Under the pieces are notes generated by a model. That model searched no databases, was not told the origin of the DNA, and saw only the letters and a program-made list of their open reading frames with translations. From contig JASDFA010000007.1 in NCBI GenBank assembly GCA_035772735.1, forward strand, positions 80,983,501 through 81,047,500: a stretch of DNA of 64,000 nt. The letters run 5' to 3'. This stretch comes from Datura wrightii. Its lineage: Eukaryota > Streptophyta > Magnoliopsida > Solanales > Solanaceae. Made by a program: the position numbers and the translations under genes. Positions 45,627 to 56,066 of this stretch are shown here, in pieces; within the stretch, counting starts at the first letter, position 1, and every line of letters begins with the position of its first letter.

Positions 45627-47596
45627 TGTAATACCTCGAGATTCCCTAAGATCGGATCTGAGACTTGTAGTAGAAACTAGCAAGAAAATGGCACCAGGCC
45701 ATTGGACGAACCTTAATATGGGTTATCCTATGTACCAACGGGTCGTCGGTTGCCCCGTAGTATGGAACTTTTGAAAAATATCAAGATTCACCCAGAATCA
45801 ACGAGTGGATTGTATGACCCATTGTTAGATTGTTTCTAGTAGTTGGAGCAGGTTTAGTGAGTGATTCAGATGTAGAGTAGGTAGCAATGGGAGGATACAA
45901 TGGATCATTATACGTACCAATAACCCATGGTTACGGTCGTTGCTTCTACCAGTTTCACTTTTAAGTTCGGCAGTTCAGGGGTATTTTGGTAAAATCCTAT
46001 TCTTTTAACTCCTAAGTGATGTCCTTTTAGGCTTCCTTAAGGAATGATTAAAGGGTTAATCTAAGTCTAAGACCTCACTCTTTTCAAAACAACGTAGGTT
46101 TGATTTCTCTCTCACGACAAAGCTATGGTTCTTCATCAACCTCTTCCCAATTTCTCTTGGGTCTTCAAGACAAGTTAAGGAATTCAAGCCCAAGTATGTA
46201 GGGTCATGAATGCTGGACTTCTTCCACCATCATGCCTAATTTCATATCTATATCATGAATTCAAGTCTCTGAGCATGATCTTAGGAAATTCTAGGGTTAT
46301 ACGCGATTCTCATGAAATCTCATATATTATCTAGTGAATTCAAGTCGGTTATACACAATTCTCATGAAATCTTGTATAATCTCTTGTGAATTCAAGTCTC
46401 TAACTATTCAATCTATATTTTATGATTATGAATGCATGTTTTCTACTAGATTCTCTCATGAACTTATGATTTTCAAGTTTTGATGATTTTATTTTTTCAT
46501 GAATCACAAGCTTATGTATCATGACCGAGTCAACAACATTATTTTAATGGCTAGTTTGGATATGACAAGTATGACGATGATTTTCATGATTTTCAGCTAG
46601 ACCATGCAAAACCAAATATATTTCTTGATTATGAATATGAGAAATACGCATAATTTGGGTGTAGTATCTAACACCGAGTAGGCCAGGGTTCATCACACCC
46701 AGGTTTTAGAACTACATTCCACCATAGAAATATATTCATGTTTGGGGCCTCGCCAGAGAGTATTTCCCCTAGCCCAACGTGGCTCACGAGTGATATCACG
46801 CCATTATCATTCTTTACCTTGGCAAGTCTTAGGATGGCTCTGCCAACTTGAGCAAGATAGATGGGCATCATATTCTCATTCATGATGGAGTAGGTTACAA
46901 TGAGTCTCCCATTGTTCCTCATGTTTTAAGATGTTTATGTGAAGGATTTATGATATCATGTTTTAAAGTATGGTTGACCCATTGAACAGTTTGAGCTTTT
47001 ACTTATGATTTCAAACATGTTAAACCATATGATTTACTTTCAAAACCTTGGGGTCATCATGTTTCAGTTTATGGTGAATATCTCATGCTTATGACTATCT
47101 CACAACTATGATTTTAGCATCTTTTCCTTACTCTCATGTTTTACTTACTTTATATACTTAGTACATTCAAAGTACTAACCGCATATTTCTATGCTATATC
47201 ATCTCATGATATAGGCTCAGGTGATCAATCTCAGCTTCGCTCCCATTTTAGTCCAGTTCAACCCCTGCTTGGGTGAGTCCTCATGATTCGAGGACATCAG
47301 TTTTGTTGCATGTTCTTTATTTTATTTCTTTTTTTTGTCAGATATTGGTATATGTAGTTGAGAGTGTTTTCCCATCAGCTCATCTAAGACTAGAGGCTTT
47401 TCAGATAGTATATATAGATGTCCAGCGATTTTGTCTTGTAGCCTATTTATTCTTTATGAGATTCTAGGCTTCATGTTTTTCTTATGCGTGGTTATATGCT
47501 CTTCATCATGCTATGTATGTGTCATTGGTTAGCTTAGATCCATTCGTGATTCTAGGTCTCGTGTCGCGGTTTGGGTTCCATACTCAGGTCGTGACA
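45627..47596 (+). repeat. Element F 3' LTR
   Basis: 1970 bp, TGTAATACCTCG...GGTCGTGACA. It carries the family landmarks GTGAGTCCTCATGATTCGAGGA and AGTACATTCAAAGTACTAACC, plus CGACTCG-type motifs at about 45690-45960. Confidence 0.87.
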
Positions 47597-47681
47597 GAAA
47601 TAAAGGGGGTGGAAGTTTACATATTAATAGTTCAGTATCACTACAAAAACAACCAGAGCTATTGAACATCTATGCACATAG
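47597..47681. other. 85-bp spacer between elements F and H
   Basis: Not part of either LTR. It contains CACTACAAAAAC at 47639, which resembles the terminus of CACTA (En/Spm) transposons, but no partner terminus or 3-bp duplication is seen. Possibly a scrap of the older host sequence. Confidence 0.4.
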
Positions 47682-48433
47682 TGTAATACCCTGAAAGACC
47701 TAAGATCACACCCGAGGGTTGAAACGAAGAAAATAAGATTTTCTACACCAGGTCACACGACAAGTCATCTAGTGACCCGTGAGATGCACCATGAGTCGTT
47801 AAGTCACTCGTGGGGAGGAGGGTAGCCTTGGTTGGATTTTTAGATTTGGGGTTTACCACGGGTGAGGCCACAAGTCGTGGTCAGGACCATGAGTTGTCAA
47901 GTCACTCGTGGCCAGAGGTTGGCATGAAGTGGAAGATTTGGGCAGTACTGGGCACGACTTGGTCACCATGAGTCGTTGGGTACACCATGAGTCATGGTGA
48001 CCCTTAGAGGTATGATTTCAACATTGGCCATGAGTAGAAGACCACGAGTCGTGGTGTTGAGGAAGAATCACCCCGTCCCTCGTTGGGACTAGTAGTGTAT
48101 TTTTCCTTGCGAATTTACTAAGGGCTTTTCCATAATTTCTAAGTTCCTAAGGCCTAAACTACATCATTTTAAGCTCAGTTAGGATTTTTTTAAGAGGGTT
48201 TATCTTATTATAAATCACTCCTCTCCATGCATGCAAGACTAGAAGGTTCCTAGGGGCGATCAAGGCTAAAATCCATCAATTCTCCTTCAATTTACTTTGG
48301 GCATTCAAGGAAGAGGTAAGATCAACTTACCCATGTCTGTGAGGCTATGAATGAGAGTTCCTTTCACTCTCATGCTCTAATTCTTCTCAATTCCATGAAA
48401 TCTCAATTCTAGATTCAAGCTTCATAATCTATG

Positions 48434-48438
48434 GGGTT
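48434..48438. repeat. Target-site duplication GGGTT (left)
   Basis: GGGTT directly before TGATCACGGG; exact partner at 50034-50038. Confidence 0.85.
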
Positions 48439-48943
48439 TGATCACGGGCAAAATAGCATGCCCGAGATACGCTTTATACCTTAATTTAGTCTTGTTTATC
48501 TAAGTTATTTTACATACTTTCATGTGATTTTATATAAATGTGAATATATGTGCTAACCCACATGATTAGTCCTTGTTTTGTAGGTTTCAAGGATTTTGAG
48601 GAACTAATTCACAAGTTGGTGAAAGGAAGGAATGGAGTGGGAGCAAGTGGCGAAAGTCGGCAAGGAGCATGGCTTGGCAAGGTTGGCCGCGCCAGGCAGC
48701 GTGCCACGCTGTGCGTGTGCCGCGCCCAGCGCCGTGCCACGCCCTTGCCAAGCGCACGAGGAAAGGCAGCAGCAGGCATCAGTAGGCAGTAAACTAGCGC
48801 GCCAGCGCCGTGCCACGCTAGGCCAGCTGCGCGATAGCAGCATGCCAACGTGCTGCATGAGCAGCGTGCCACGTTGGCCAGCGCGGTGACCCTCGGCAGC
48901 TTGGGTTCCTGAGGCACTTTCCAGAGAGCTTCCGCGTTGACTC

Positions 48944-48985
48944 CATGTCACGGAGGCAATGCACCGCGATACACTCCGTGACACG
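48944..48985 (+). repeat. 12-18-12 inverted-repeat module, Athila copy (solo LTR)
   Basis: Arms CATGTCACGGAG and CTCCGTGACACG (one terminal mismatch) with an 18-nt loop containing ACCGCGAT, 44 bp before the TATA box. Confidence 0.83.
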
Positions 48986-49029
48986 GAGCCGTTCCATTAC
49001 AGGCTAAATTATGCACGTTTTCCATTTAC

Positions 49030-49037
49030 TATAAATA
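49030..49037 (+). promoter_or_regulatory. TATA box of the Athila-type solo LTR
   Basis: TATAAATA in the context TTACTATAAATAGGACCC. Confidence 0.72.
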
Positions 49038-50033
49038 GGACCCTTAGCTCCTAAAATCATTGGGTCACGATTTTATTCTGGAAAACTACCTAGGAGTGAA
49101 GGGAGAAGTGGGAGAACTCATCTAGGGATTGTCAAATTCCCTTCTCCTCTACCAAATTCATGTAAGTATGTTAGTTTAGTATTAGTTAATTGTAGTTTTA
49201 CGAACATGAATGGCAAGAACCCTTCCTCTATGGTTGAAGCCATGAATTATGATTGTGCTTTTATGAATTTGTTTTGGAATTAAGTTATTGATTGTTGTTT
49301 TCGTCTTGCATTCTGGATTGTTGGTTGTTTTTATGATTGATCACCATGAAAGCATATTTGTTAGCTTGAGTAATAGCTTGAGAAAGCATTACCTAGGTCA
49401 GGACATAAGAATGTAAGGAGCATGTTTGTATCTCGGGAGAGATTTTTGTGTCGGGATAGAAATATACCTCACACCTTGCTTGGTTGACACACGGGGGTTA
49501 TGAAAGACCAACTTGGGATGTCACATCACCACTCGAAGAAGTAGTTGTGAGGCTAAGTTGAGTTAAATGGTTAGACGTACGAAAGTCCCTAATCGTTTCC
49601 CCGTAAACCACAACATAATTGATTGCCCGCGACTAGAAAATTAAACTCCTCACTCACATTGATGTAGCGAGGCTAGATTGTTGTGTTTAGAGGCTCGAAA
49701 GACCATAAACATGCAATTCTAATTATGTGAAATAACAATTGATAGTTCCATGCTTAACCCATTGCAAATCGTAGGATCGCATGATTAATTGGTTTTAACT
49801 CTATGTTGCTCCTAGAGTGATTTCAGAATATTTCGTTGACCCAAACTTAGACTTAATTAATCTCAATCTAAAATGTCTATAACCAACACTTGAGGTATTT
49901 AAGATCACAATAGAAATGGATAGTTAGAGGAATGGGTCCAGTCCCTGAGGGTTCGACAATCCGGTTCTTAAAAAGAGCCACTATATTACTTGCACGACCC
50001 GTACACTTGCGGACGCGTGAATCGGGCCGAACA

Positions 50034-50038
50034 GGGTT
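50034..50038. repeat. Target-site duplication GGGTT (right)
   Basis: Exact copy of 48434-48438, directly after CCGAACA. Confidence 0.85.
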
Positions 50039-51405
50039 TATCCCAATTCTTGTGAATTTCTCTATGAACTATCTATGGGTCAATTCCCTTCATGTATCAA
50101 ATCATGTTTTATGATCAATGGGCAGATTTTATAATTATTTTTTATTATAAATCTATGGTTTCAAATTTAATTGACTTATGCCCAAGTATGATGCTTCATG
50201 AAGAGTCAAGTTATGATTCTATTATGAATTTGATCCTATCAAGTCTAAATTATGATTTATGATTTATGTTATGAATTCTCTTCAAACATTCATCATGGAT
50301 TTGCGAATATCAAGTATATGCATGTTTTTACAAGTATGCATGGATTTCATGATTTATGAATTTATGACTCTTGGCCAACTCATGGGCCCTTATTCATGCC
50401 AAATCATAAATTTCAAGTATGATAAAGTATGTTATGTTGTAATTGGCCATGAACTTTATGAACAATTTATGATTATGATATGAGTCTTATGTGCATATTT
50501 TTGGGAGTAGTGTCTAGCACCGAGTAGACCAGCCGTTCAGGTAAACCCCGTGGTCTCAAAACTACGTGCCACCATAGGTTTATATATAAAAATGTTAATG
50601 TTATTGGATCCCTGTGATATCACATTACGCATGTCCCTTGCCTAGCAAGCCTGGATGGCTCTGCCCACTTGAGTGAGATAGTTGGGGCATCATGTAAGCT
50701 CTATCATGATGGTGTCAGTTATGACGAGTCCTCCCATTGTTCCTTATGATTTATGCATGATTATGTTATGTTACTTTGGCTCAAGTTACGTTTTATAAAG
50801 TTTTCTCTTATGATTATGATTATGACTAGCTTACAAATGATTTGAAAACCTTGAGACCTTATGTTTACATTATGATGTTTACTTTATGATCATGTTGTCC
50901 TATTCTTATGAACTCTTATGTGTTTTAATTGTATTTTTTACTTACCTTGCATACTTAGTACATTTCAAGTACTAACCGAATATTCTATGTTGTATCGTTT
51001 CATGATACAGGATCTGACATTCAGGTTTAGCCCCGCCATTAGCCGATTCATAGAGTTCACATCCCTCAACCAGTATGGGTAAGTCCTCATCCTTTAAGGA
51101 CAATCAGTTATCAGTAGTTATGTTCTTTTAGTTACAGACTTTTGTAGAGCTAGTTGGGGATGCTGTCCCATCAGCTCATCAGTTATTTTAGAGGCTATTC
51201 AGACATTATGTAGAAATTAGCTAGTCATTTTTTGATTTGGTATTAAATTGATATGTATGAAGACATTCCTCTATTATGTATGTTAGACTTCCACTTATTT
51301 ATGTTTATTTTTAGACATCATGTTCATTTCATGGTCGACTTGGAGCCTCTCAGGGTTCCTTGTCCCGTGTCTCAATCCGGGCCTATGTTCGGGTTATGAC
51401 AAACT

Positions 51406-51417
51406 TGGTATTAGAGC
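51406..51417 (+). other. Primer binding site of element H (tRNA-iMet)
   Basis: TGGTATTAGAGC, one base from canonical, four bases after the LTR end. Confidence 0.83.
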
Positions 51418-51612
51418 ATTAAGTTTTGAAGTGTCCTAGGGTGTCTGAAAGCTACGTTAAGTAGAGTCTTTTTCATGGGTGTGAAGCGCACCACACTTAT
51501 GACGAAGAGGCTACTAAACGTTTTAGAAAATGTTCCCTTCTTTCATGATCCTTGTCGTGTGATGAAATGTCTCTCTATCCTTCTAACTTGTGCTATATGT
51601 GTTTGTAGAGTC
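51418..51612 (+). other. Element H leader
   Basis: Non-coding, closely parallel to the leaders of elements D and G. Confidence 0.65.
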
Positions 51613-52740
51613 ATGCCTCCACACTGAGTTAACGGAAGAAAAATTGGAAATTTAAATGGTCATGAGAATGGCAATGAAGATGGGCACCAGTAGGCCCCAC
51701 CATTCCCCGAGGATCATGTACACGAGCAGGTTGCCCACGCAGAGTTTAGGGCTGCCATTCAGATGATAGCTCAGGCTTTGACTACCCAAGCAACCAAAGG
51801 CGGTGGCGCATGTCCCTCAGAATGGGAATGCGGCAGTGGCGAGGGTTAGAGTTTTGTTGAGGATGAACCCTCCGGAGTTTCTCGGATCAAAGGTGGACGA
51901 GGATCCACATGAGTTTATTGATGAAATTCTGAAGATCGCCCAAATCATGGGGGTCACCGGGGAGGAGTGCACAGATCTAGCCTCGTATCAGTTGAAAGGG
52001 GTTGCACACATTTGGTTCAGGCAATGGAAGGATAGCATGACAGTTAGAGCGGGCCCCATTAGTTGGGATGAGTTTCATGCTGCATTTCTGGATCGGTTCT
52101 TCCATCATGAGATAAGAGAGATTAAAGTAGCGAAGTTTGTGAACCTAATGCAGGGTAATATGATAGTCCAGGAGTATTATTTGGAGTTCACCCTCTTGTC
52201 CAAGTACGCACCAGAGATGGTGGCTGATCAGGGAGCTCGGCTGAGCAGGTTTATGCACGGAGTAGCGTACTACCTGGTCAAGGATTGTAGGACTGTTATG
52301 CTTCATCAGGACATTGATTTTCCTCGATTGGTTTTGTATGCCCAGCAGATGGAGGTGGTACATCTAAGAGAGAGGCCAAGAGGGCCAGGACAGACAGTTA
52401 TGGGTTCTCTCAGCGGAGATCGAGAGGCGGACATCACCAGTAGTCTCATCAGAGGACATTAGCTCCAGCGCCATCATTGGCCAGTGCACCATCCAGACCA
52501 TGAGGTGATCAAAAGAGCAGAGCCTCAGGTTCGAGAGGACAGAGAAGCATGCAGAAAGAGCATACCTTTCCGGCCTGCGGGAAGTGTGGAAACAATCATA
52601 TAGGAGAGTGCTTGATGGGATCAAATATCTGTATTGGGTGTGGTAGATCCGACCACATGCGCCGGGAGTGCCCCTTGGCTAGACAAGGTGATAGCATGAG
52701 CCATGCTCAAGCGACCAATTCAGCAGCAGCCCCAGCCTAG
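51613..52740 (+). pseudogene. Element H gag
   Basis: The ATG at 51613 (MPPH) is followed at once by a TGA. The open core at 51803-52462 reads RVLLRMNPPEFLGSKVDEDP, HEFIDEILKIAQIMGV, DLASYQLKGVAHIWFRQWKD, FLDRFFHHEIREIKV and LEFTLLSKYAPEMVADQGA, a well-kept capsid. After a frameshift the zinc motifs at 52560-52680 read CGKCGNNHIGEC and CIGCGRSDHMRREC. It is the best-preserved gag of its family in the window and matches the element D fragment. Confidence 0.83.
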
Positions 52741-53362
52741 TAGGGTGCATCCACCAATGTAGGTGGTGGCCAGCGCCAGAACAGGTTTTATGCCCTTGCA
52801 TCCCAACAGGAGCAGGAGACTTCACCGGTATGTTACGAGTATTCCACTTTGACATATATGCATTGTTAGATCCAAGGGCTATTTTATCTTTTGTGACACC
52901 TTATGTTGCCAGTAGTTTCGGGGTCAGTCCCGAAATCCTATCAAAACCCTTCTCATTCTCTACTCCAGTTGGTGATTCAGTTGTAGCTCGATGAGTATAT
53001 AGAAATTGCCTTATCACAGTTCTTTAAAAAGTCACCTCAGCAGATTTAGCATAGCTAGCCATGACAGATTTGATGTTACCTTTGGCATGGATTGGCTACA
53101 TGCATGTTAGAAAGATAATTTCTAAGGGTAGCGTGTACCATCTAGTTAGGGTTAAGGATGCTAGATCCAAAATCCTGACTATTCAGTCAGTTTCTGTAGT
53201 GTGTGAATATCCATAAGTGTTTCTAGAGGATTTGCCTGGAATTCCTCCTGAGCGGGAGATTGATTTTGGTATTGACCTTTTTCCTGATACGTAGCCTATA
53301 TCTATTCCTCCTTACAAAATGGCTTCAGCTGAGCTAAAGGAGTTGAAGGAGCAGTTGAAGGA
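52741..53362 (+). pseudogene. Element H protease remnant and start of pol
   Basis: The active-site region is LLDPRAILSFVTPYV, where Gly of the D-x-G core has become Arg. The protease then jumps from LAWIGYMHV to RKIISKGSVYHLVRV, which removes about 45 residues present in relatives. It resumes with LPGIPPEREIDFGIDLFPDT, a stop, and SIPPYKMASAELKELKEQLK, and ends at the LTR of element I. Confidence 0.77.
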
Positions 53363-53979
53363 TGTCACAACCCAAACAAAGGCCCAGATCTCAACACGGG
53401 ACAAGGAGCCCCGAGAGACTCCAAGTCGACCCATGGCATAAGCATACATCTAACTCGATCAATAAAATAGAAGAACCAACAAGATAATCATAGAAGAAAT
53501 CTAAATCAAACATAACATCAAAATACACAATCTGAAGATGAATACATCCTTTGTCTGAAAAGCCTCTAAACGTGACGAGTTGATGGGATAAGACCCCAAC
53601 TAACTCAACCAAACTGAACTGAAAGTACATATAGGAAATCTAAATAAGTCTACTCCTCAGAACATGAGGACTCACCAACAACGGAGATGCTAACTCGAAA
53701 CACTGACTATGAACGGGCTGGGCCTGAGATTTGGATCCTATATCATGAAACAATACAACATGGAGTATGCGGTCAGTACATGGAATGTACCAAGTATGCA
53801 AGGTAAGTAAAACTGCTGAAGTAAATAAAATAATTTCAAAACATGCATATTATAAAATATAATCAAAACAAGAGTCTGAGGGTAAGGCTTGCATGCATTT
53901 TCTGAAATCATGATCCAAACATGTCCAGACTTTACATCTCAATCAAATGACCCAAGCTTGAAATTTAATAATCATAAGA
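53363..53979 (-). repeat. Element I 3' LTR, outer piece
   Basis: Matches 62945-63560 of the 5' LTR. It breaks off after AATAATCATAAGA at the start of remnant K. Confidence 0.82.
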
Positions 53980-56059
53980 TGTCACGACCCAAACGGAGGC
54001 CTGGATCATAGACACGGGACAAGGGATCCCGAGAGACCCCAAGTCGACCCATGGCATAAGCATACAACTAACTCATTCAATAAACTAGAGAAAACATAAA
54101 TATAATCTCAGCGGAAATCTAAAACAACATCACATTAGAATAACATCCGAAGCTACACAAACGTAAGTCTAAAAAGCCTCTTGTCTGGACAAGTTGATGG
54201 GACAAGACCCCAACTACTCAATAATATTGAAACTGAAAATACTTAAGGAACTGAATGTCTAGCCCTCGAAGGATGAGGATTCACCAATCAAGCAGGAGCT
54301 AACTCTGTCAATCAACTATGCACGGGGCTGAGCCTGGGAGCTGGGTCCTGTATCATGAAACGATACAATATAGAAAGTATACGGTCAGTACGTGGAATGT
54401 ACTGAGTATGCAAGGTAAGTAAAACCGCTTAAGTAAAGTAAATCATTCAAAACATTTCATACATATCATAAGCTTTCAAATATGAGAGGAAAGGCTACAT
54501 GCATTCTTTCTGAAATCATAATCTTATCATAACATGACCATGCATAACTTTATAGTATCATGACTGTCTTGAATGACTCAAAGCCGAAACATGACATTCA
54601 TTTTAAAAGCTGAACAATTAGTCAAACTTTACTTTTAGAACATGCATGTGTATGATAACTTCCATGAGTAATCAATATGGAAATCTGAATCATATAGACA
54701 GTAGGAGACTCATCACTTAACCGACATACCACGATAGTGCTTACATGGTCCCAACTATCACACTTAAGTAGGCAGAGCCATCCAAAACCTTTCCAGGTCT
54801 AAGGATACTACCATGATATCGATATCAAGCTCAAAGGGCCAATCAGGCCGGGGATAGCTCACAAGGGAGGTCCCAATAATATAATAGTATCAACCTACGT
54901 TGGCGCATAGTTCTGGGGAATTGGGTGATTTTGACCCTTAACCCGCTCGGTGCTAGACTCTTCTCCCAAAAACATGCACTACTCTACATCATATATAACG
55001 AAGATCTACATCGTCTATTGACGAAGCTCAACATCGTCTAATGACAAAGCTCATTATGAAATCATGCATAACTCAACATCGTATGAAACAAAGCCCATCA
55101 TTGACTATTGGCAAAGCTCATTAATGAAATCATGTATAGACTCGACATCATATGAAAATGAAACTCAACATTGTCCTTTGAAAAAGCTCAATAATGACAT
55201 ACATCTCAATTATGAATTAATGCATATGAGAAACTTTATTTCGAAACATACCACAAGCTCAAGTATAAATGCGAGCATCTACTGCAAATCATGTGGTAAG
55301 CTATATGTAGGAATATTTAACTCAACATACCACAAGATAGAAATTATGAAATTTGGGCGACTTTTCTCCAAACAATGTAGTAAGCTTATTTTAGGAAAAT
55401 CATCATTTAAAATCAGCATTTGGGCATTGCCCAAAGATTTATCAAACTTAGATCTACTCTATTCATTTTGAAAACAACATCATAATCATGGACAGCTTTA
55501 GAAGCATGCTTTTCATCATCAAATCTCATCATCATCATACATTCAACATCTTTCTCTTCTTTCATGAACTTCTCATCCATGGGGATTTAATTTCAGAATT
55601 AAGAAATCGCAATTTGGATTGAAAACAATTTAAAATCTGCCCAAGCTTCACAATTCACCAATATAAACATAATCCAATCATACCCATGTATAAAAATTGG
55701 AGAATCATGCAATTGGATAAAAACCCCATAACTTGATCATGAGAATTTCTTACACTAGATAGAGATTGGGCATGGGTGTGGAAGAAGACACCCACTCATG
55801 CCCCTACATACCTGGAAATGGAGGATTCTAACACTTTCTGATTGCCCAAGGTGAGATTCAAATGGAAACCTTCAAAACTTGCTCTAAATCCTCTCTTCCA
55901 ACTCTCAAGTTTGCATACTTGGAATGAAATAGCTTAGAATAGGCTTTTCCCTCTTAAAATCCTGTAAAACGAGCCTTAAACGACGTAGTATAGGTCTTAG
56001 AAACTTAGGAAATTACGAGAAGACCCTTACTATTTCACAGAAAATAACTTCCAGGGGTC
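53980..56059 (-). repeat. Remnant K LTR b (truncated)
   Basis: Starts TGTCACGACCC on the plus strand and runs to the GTCCCA before the PBS scar; the U3 part with the CGACTCG array is missing. Confidence 0.78.
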
Positions 56060-56066
56060 CCAAGTT

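Larger units (their letters stand above)
43534..47596 (+). mobile_element. Element F: 3' half of a plus-strand chromovirus
   Basis: It starts abruptly inside RNase H and continues through integrase, chromodomain remnant, polypurine tract and a full 3' LTR. The 5' half is replaced by the foreign LTR fragment on its left. Confidence 0.82.
48439..50033 (+). mobile_element. Athila-type solo LTR in the 5' LTR of element H
   Basis: 1595 bp, TGATCACGGGC...GGGCCGAACA, with the same start as the element B LTR and a partly different 3' part. It is flanked by perfect GGGTT duplications. The GC-rich block 48650-48990 precedes the TATA box. No internal sequence remains. Confidence 0.88.
47682..51401 (+). 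repeat. Element H 5' LTR (contains a solo LTR)
   Basis: TGTAATACCCTG...GGGTTATGACA. Without the 1595-bp solo LTR and one duplication copy the LTR is about 2120 bp. CGACTCG-type motifs lie at 47740-48090. Confidence 0.85.
47682..53362 (+). mobile_element. Element H: 5' half of a plus-strand chromovirus
   Basis: 5' LTR (split by an Athila-type solo LTR), PBS, gag, a shortened protease and the first residues before RT. At 53362 it is interrupted by element I, and its remainder would lie beyond the window. Confidence 0.83.

Noticed and set aside
48550..48984. Four overlapping GC-rich frames on both strands around 48600-48980.
   Set aside because: They cover the repetitive GC-rich U3 block of the Athila-type solo LTR; overlapping frames on both strands and no domain argue against coding.
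55064..55471. A 135-residue plus-strand frame inside remnant K LTR b.
   Set aside because: It lies in an AT-rich LTR interior and is not open in the other LTR copies of the family.
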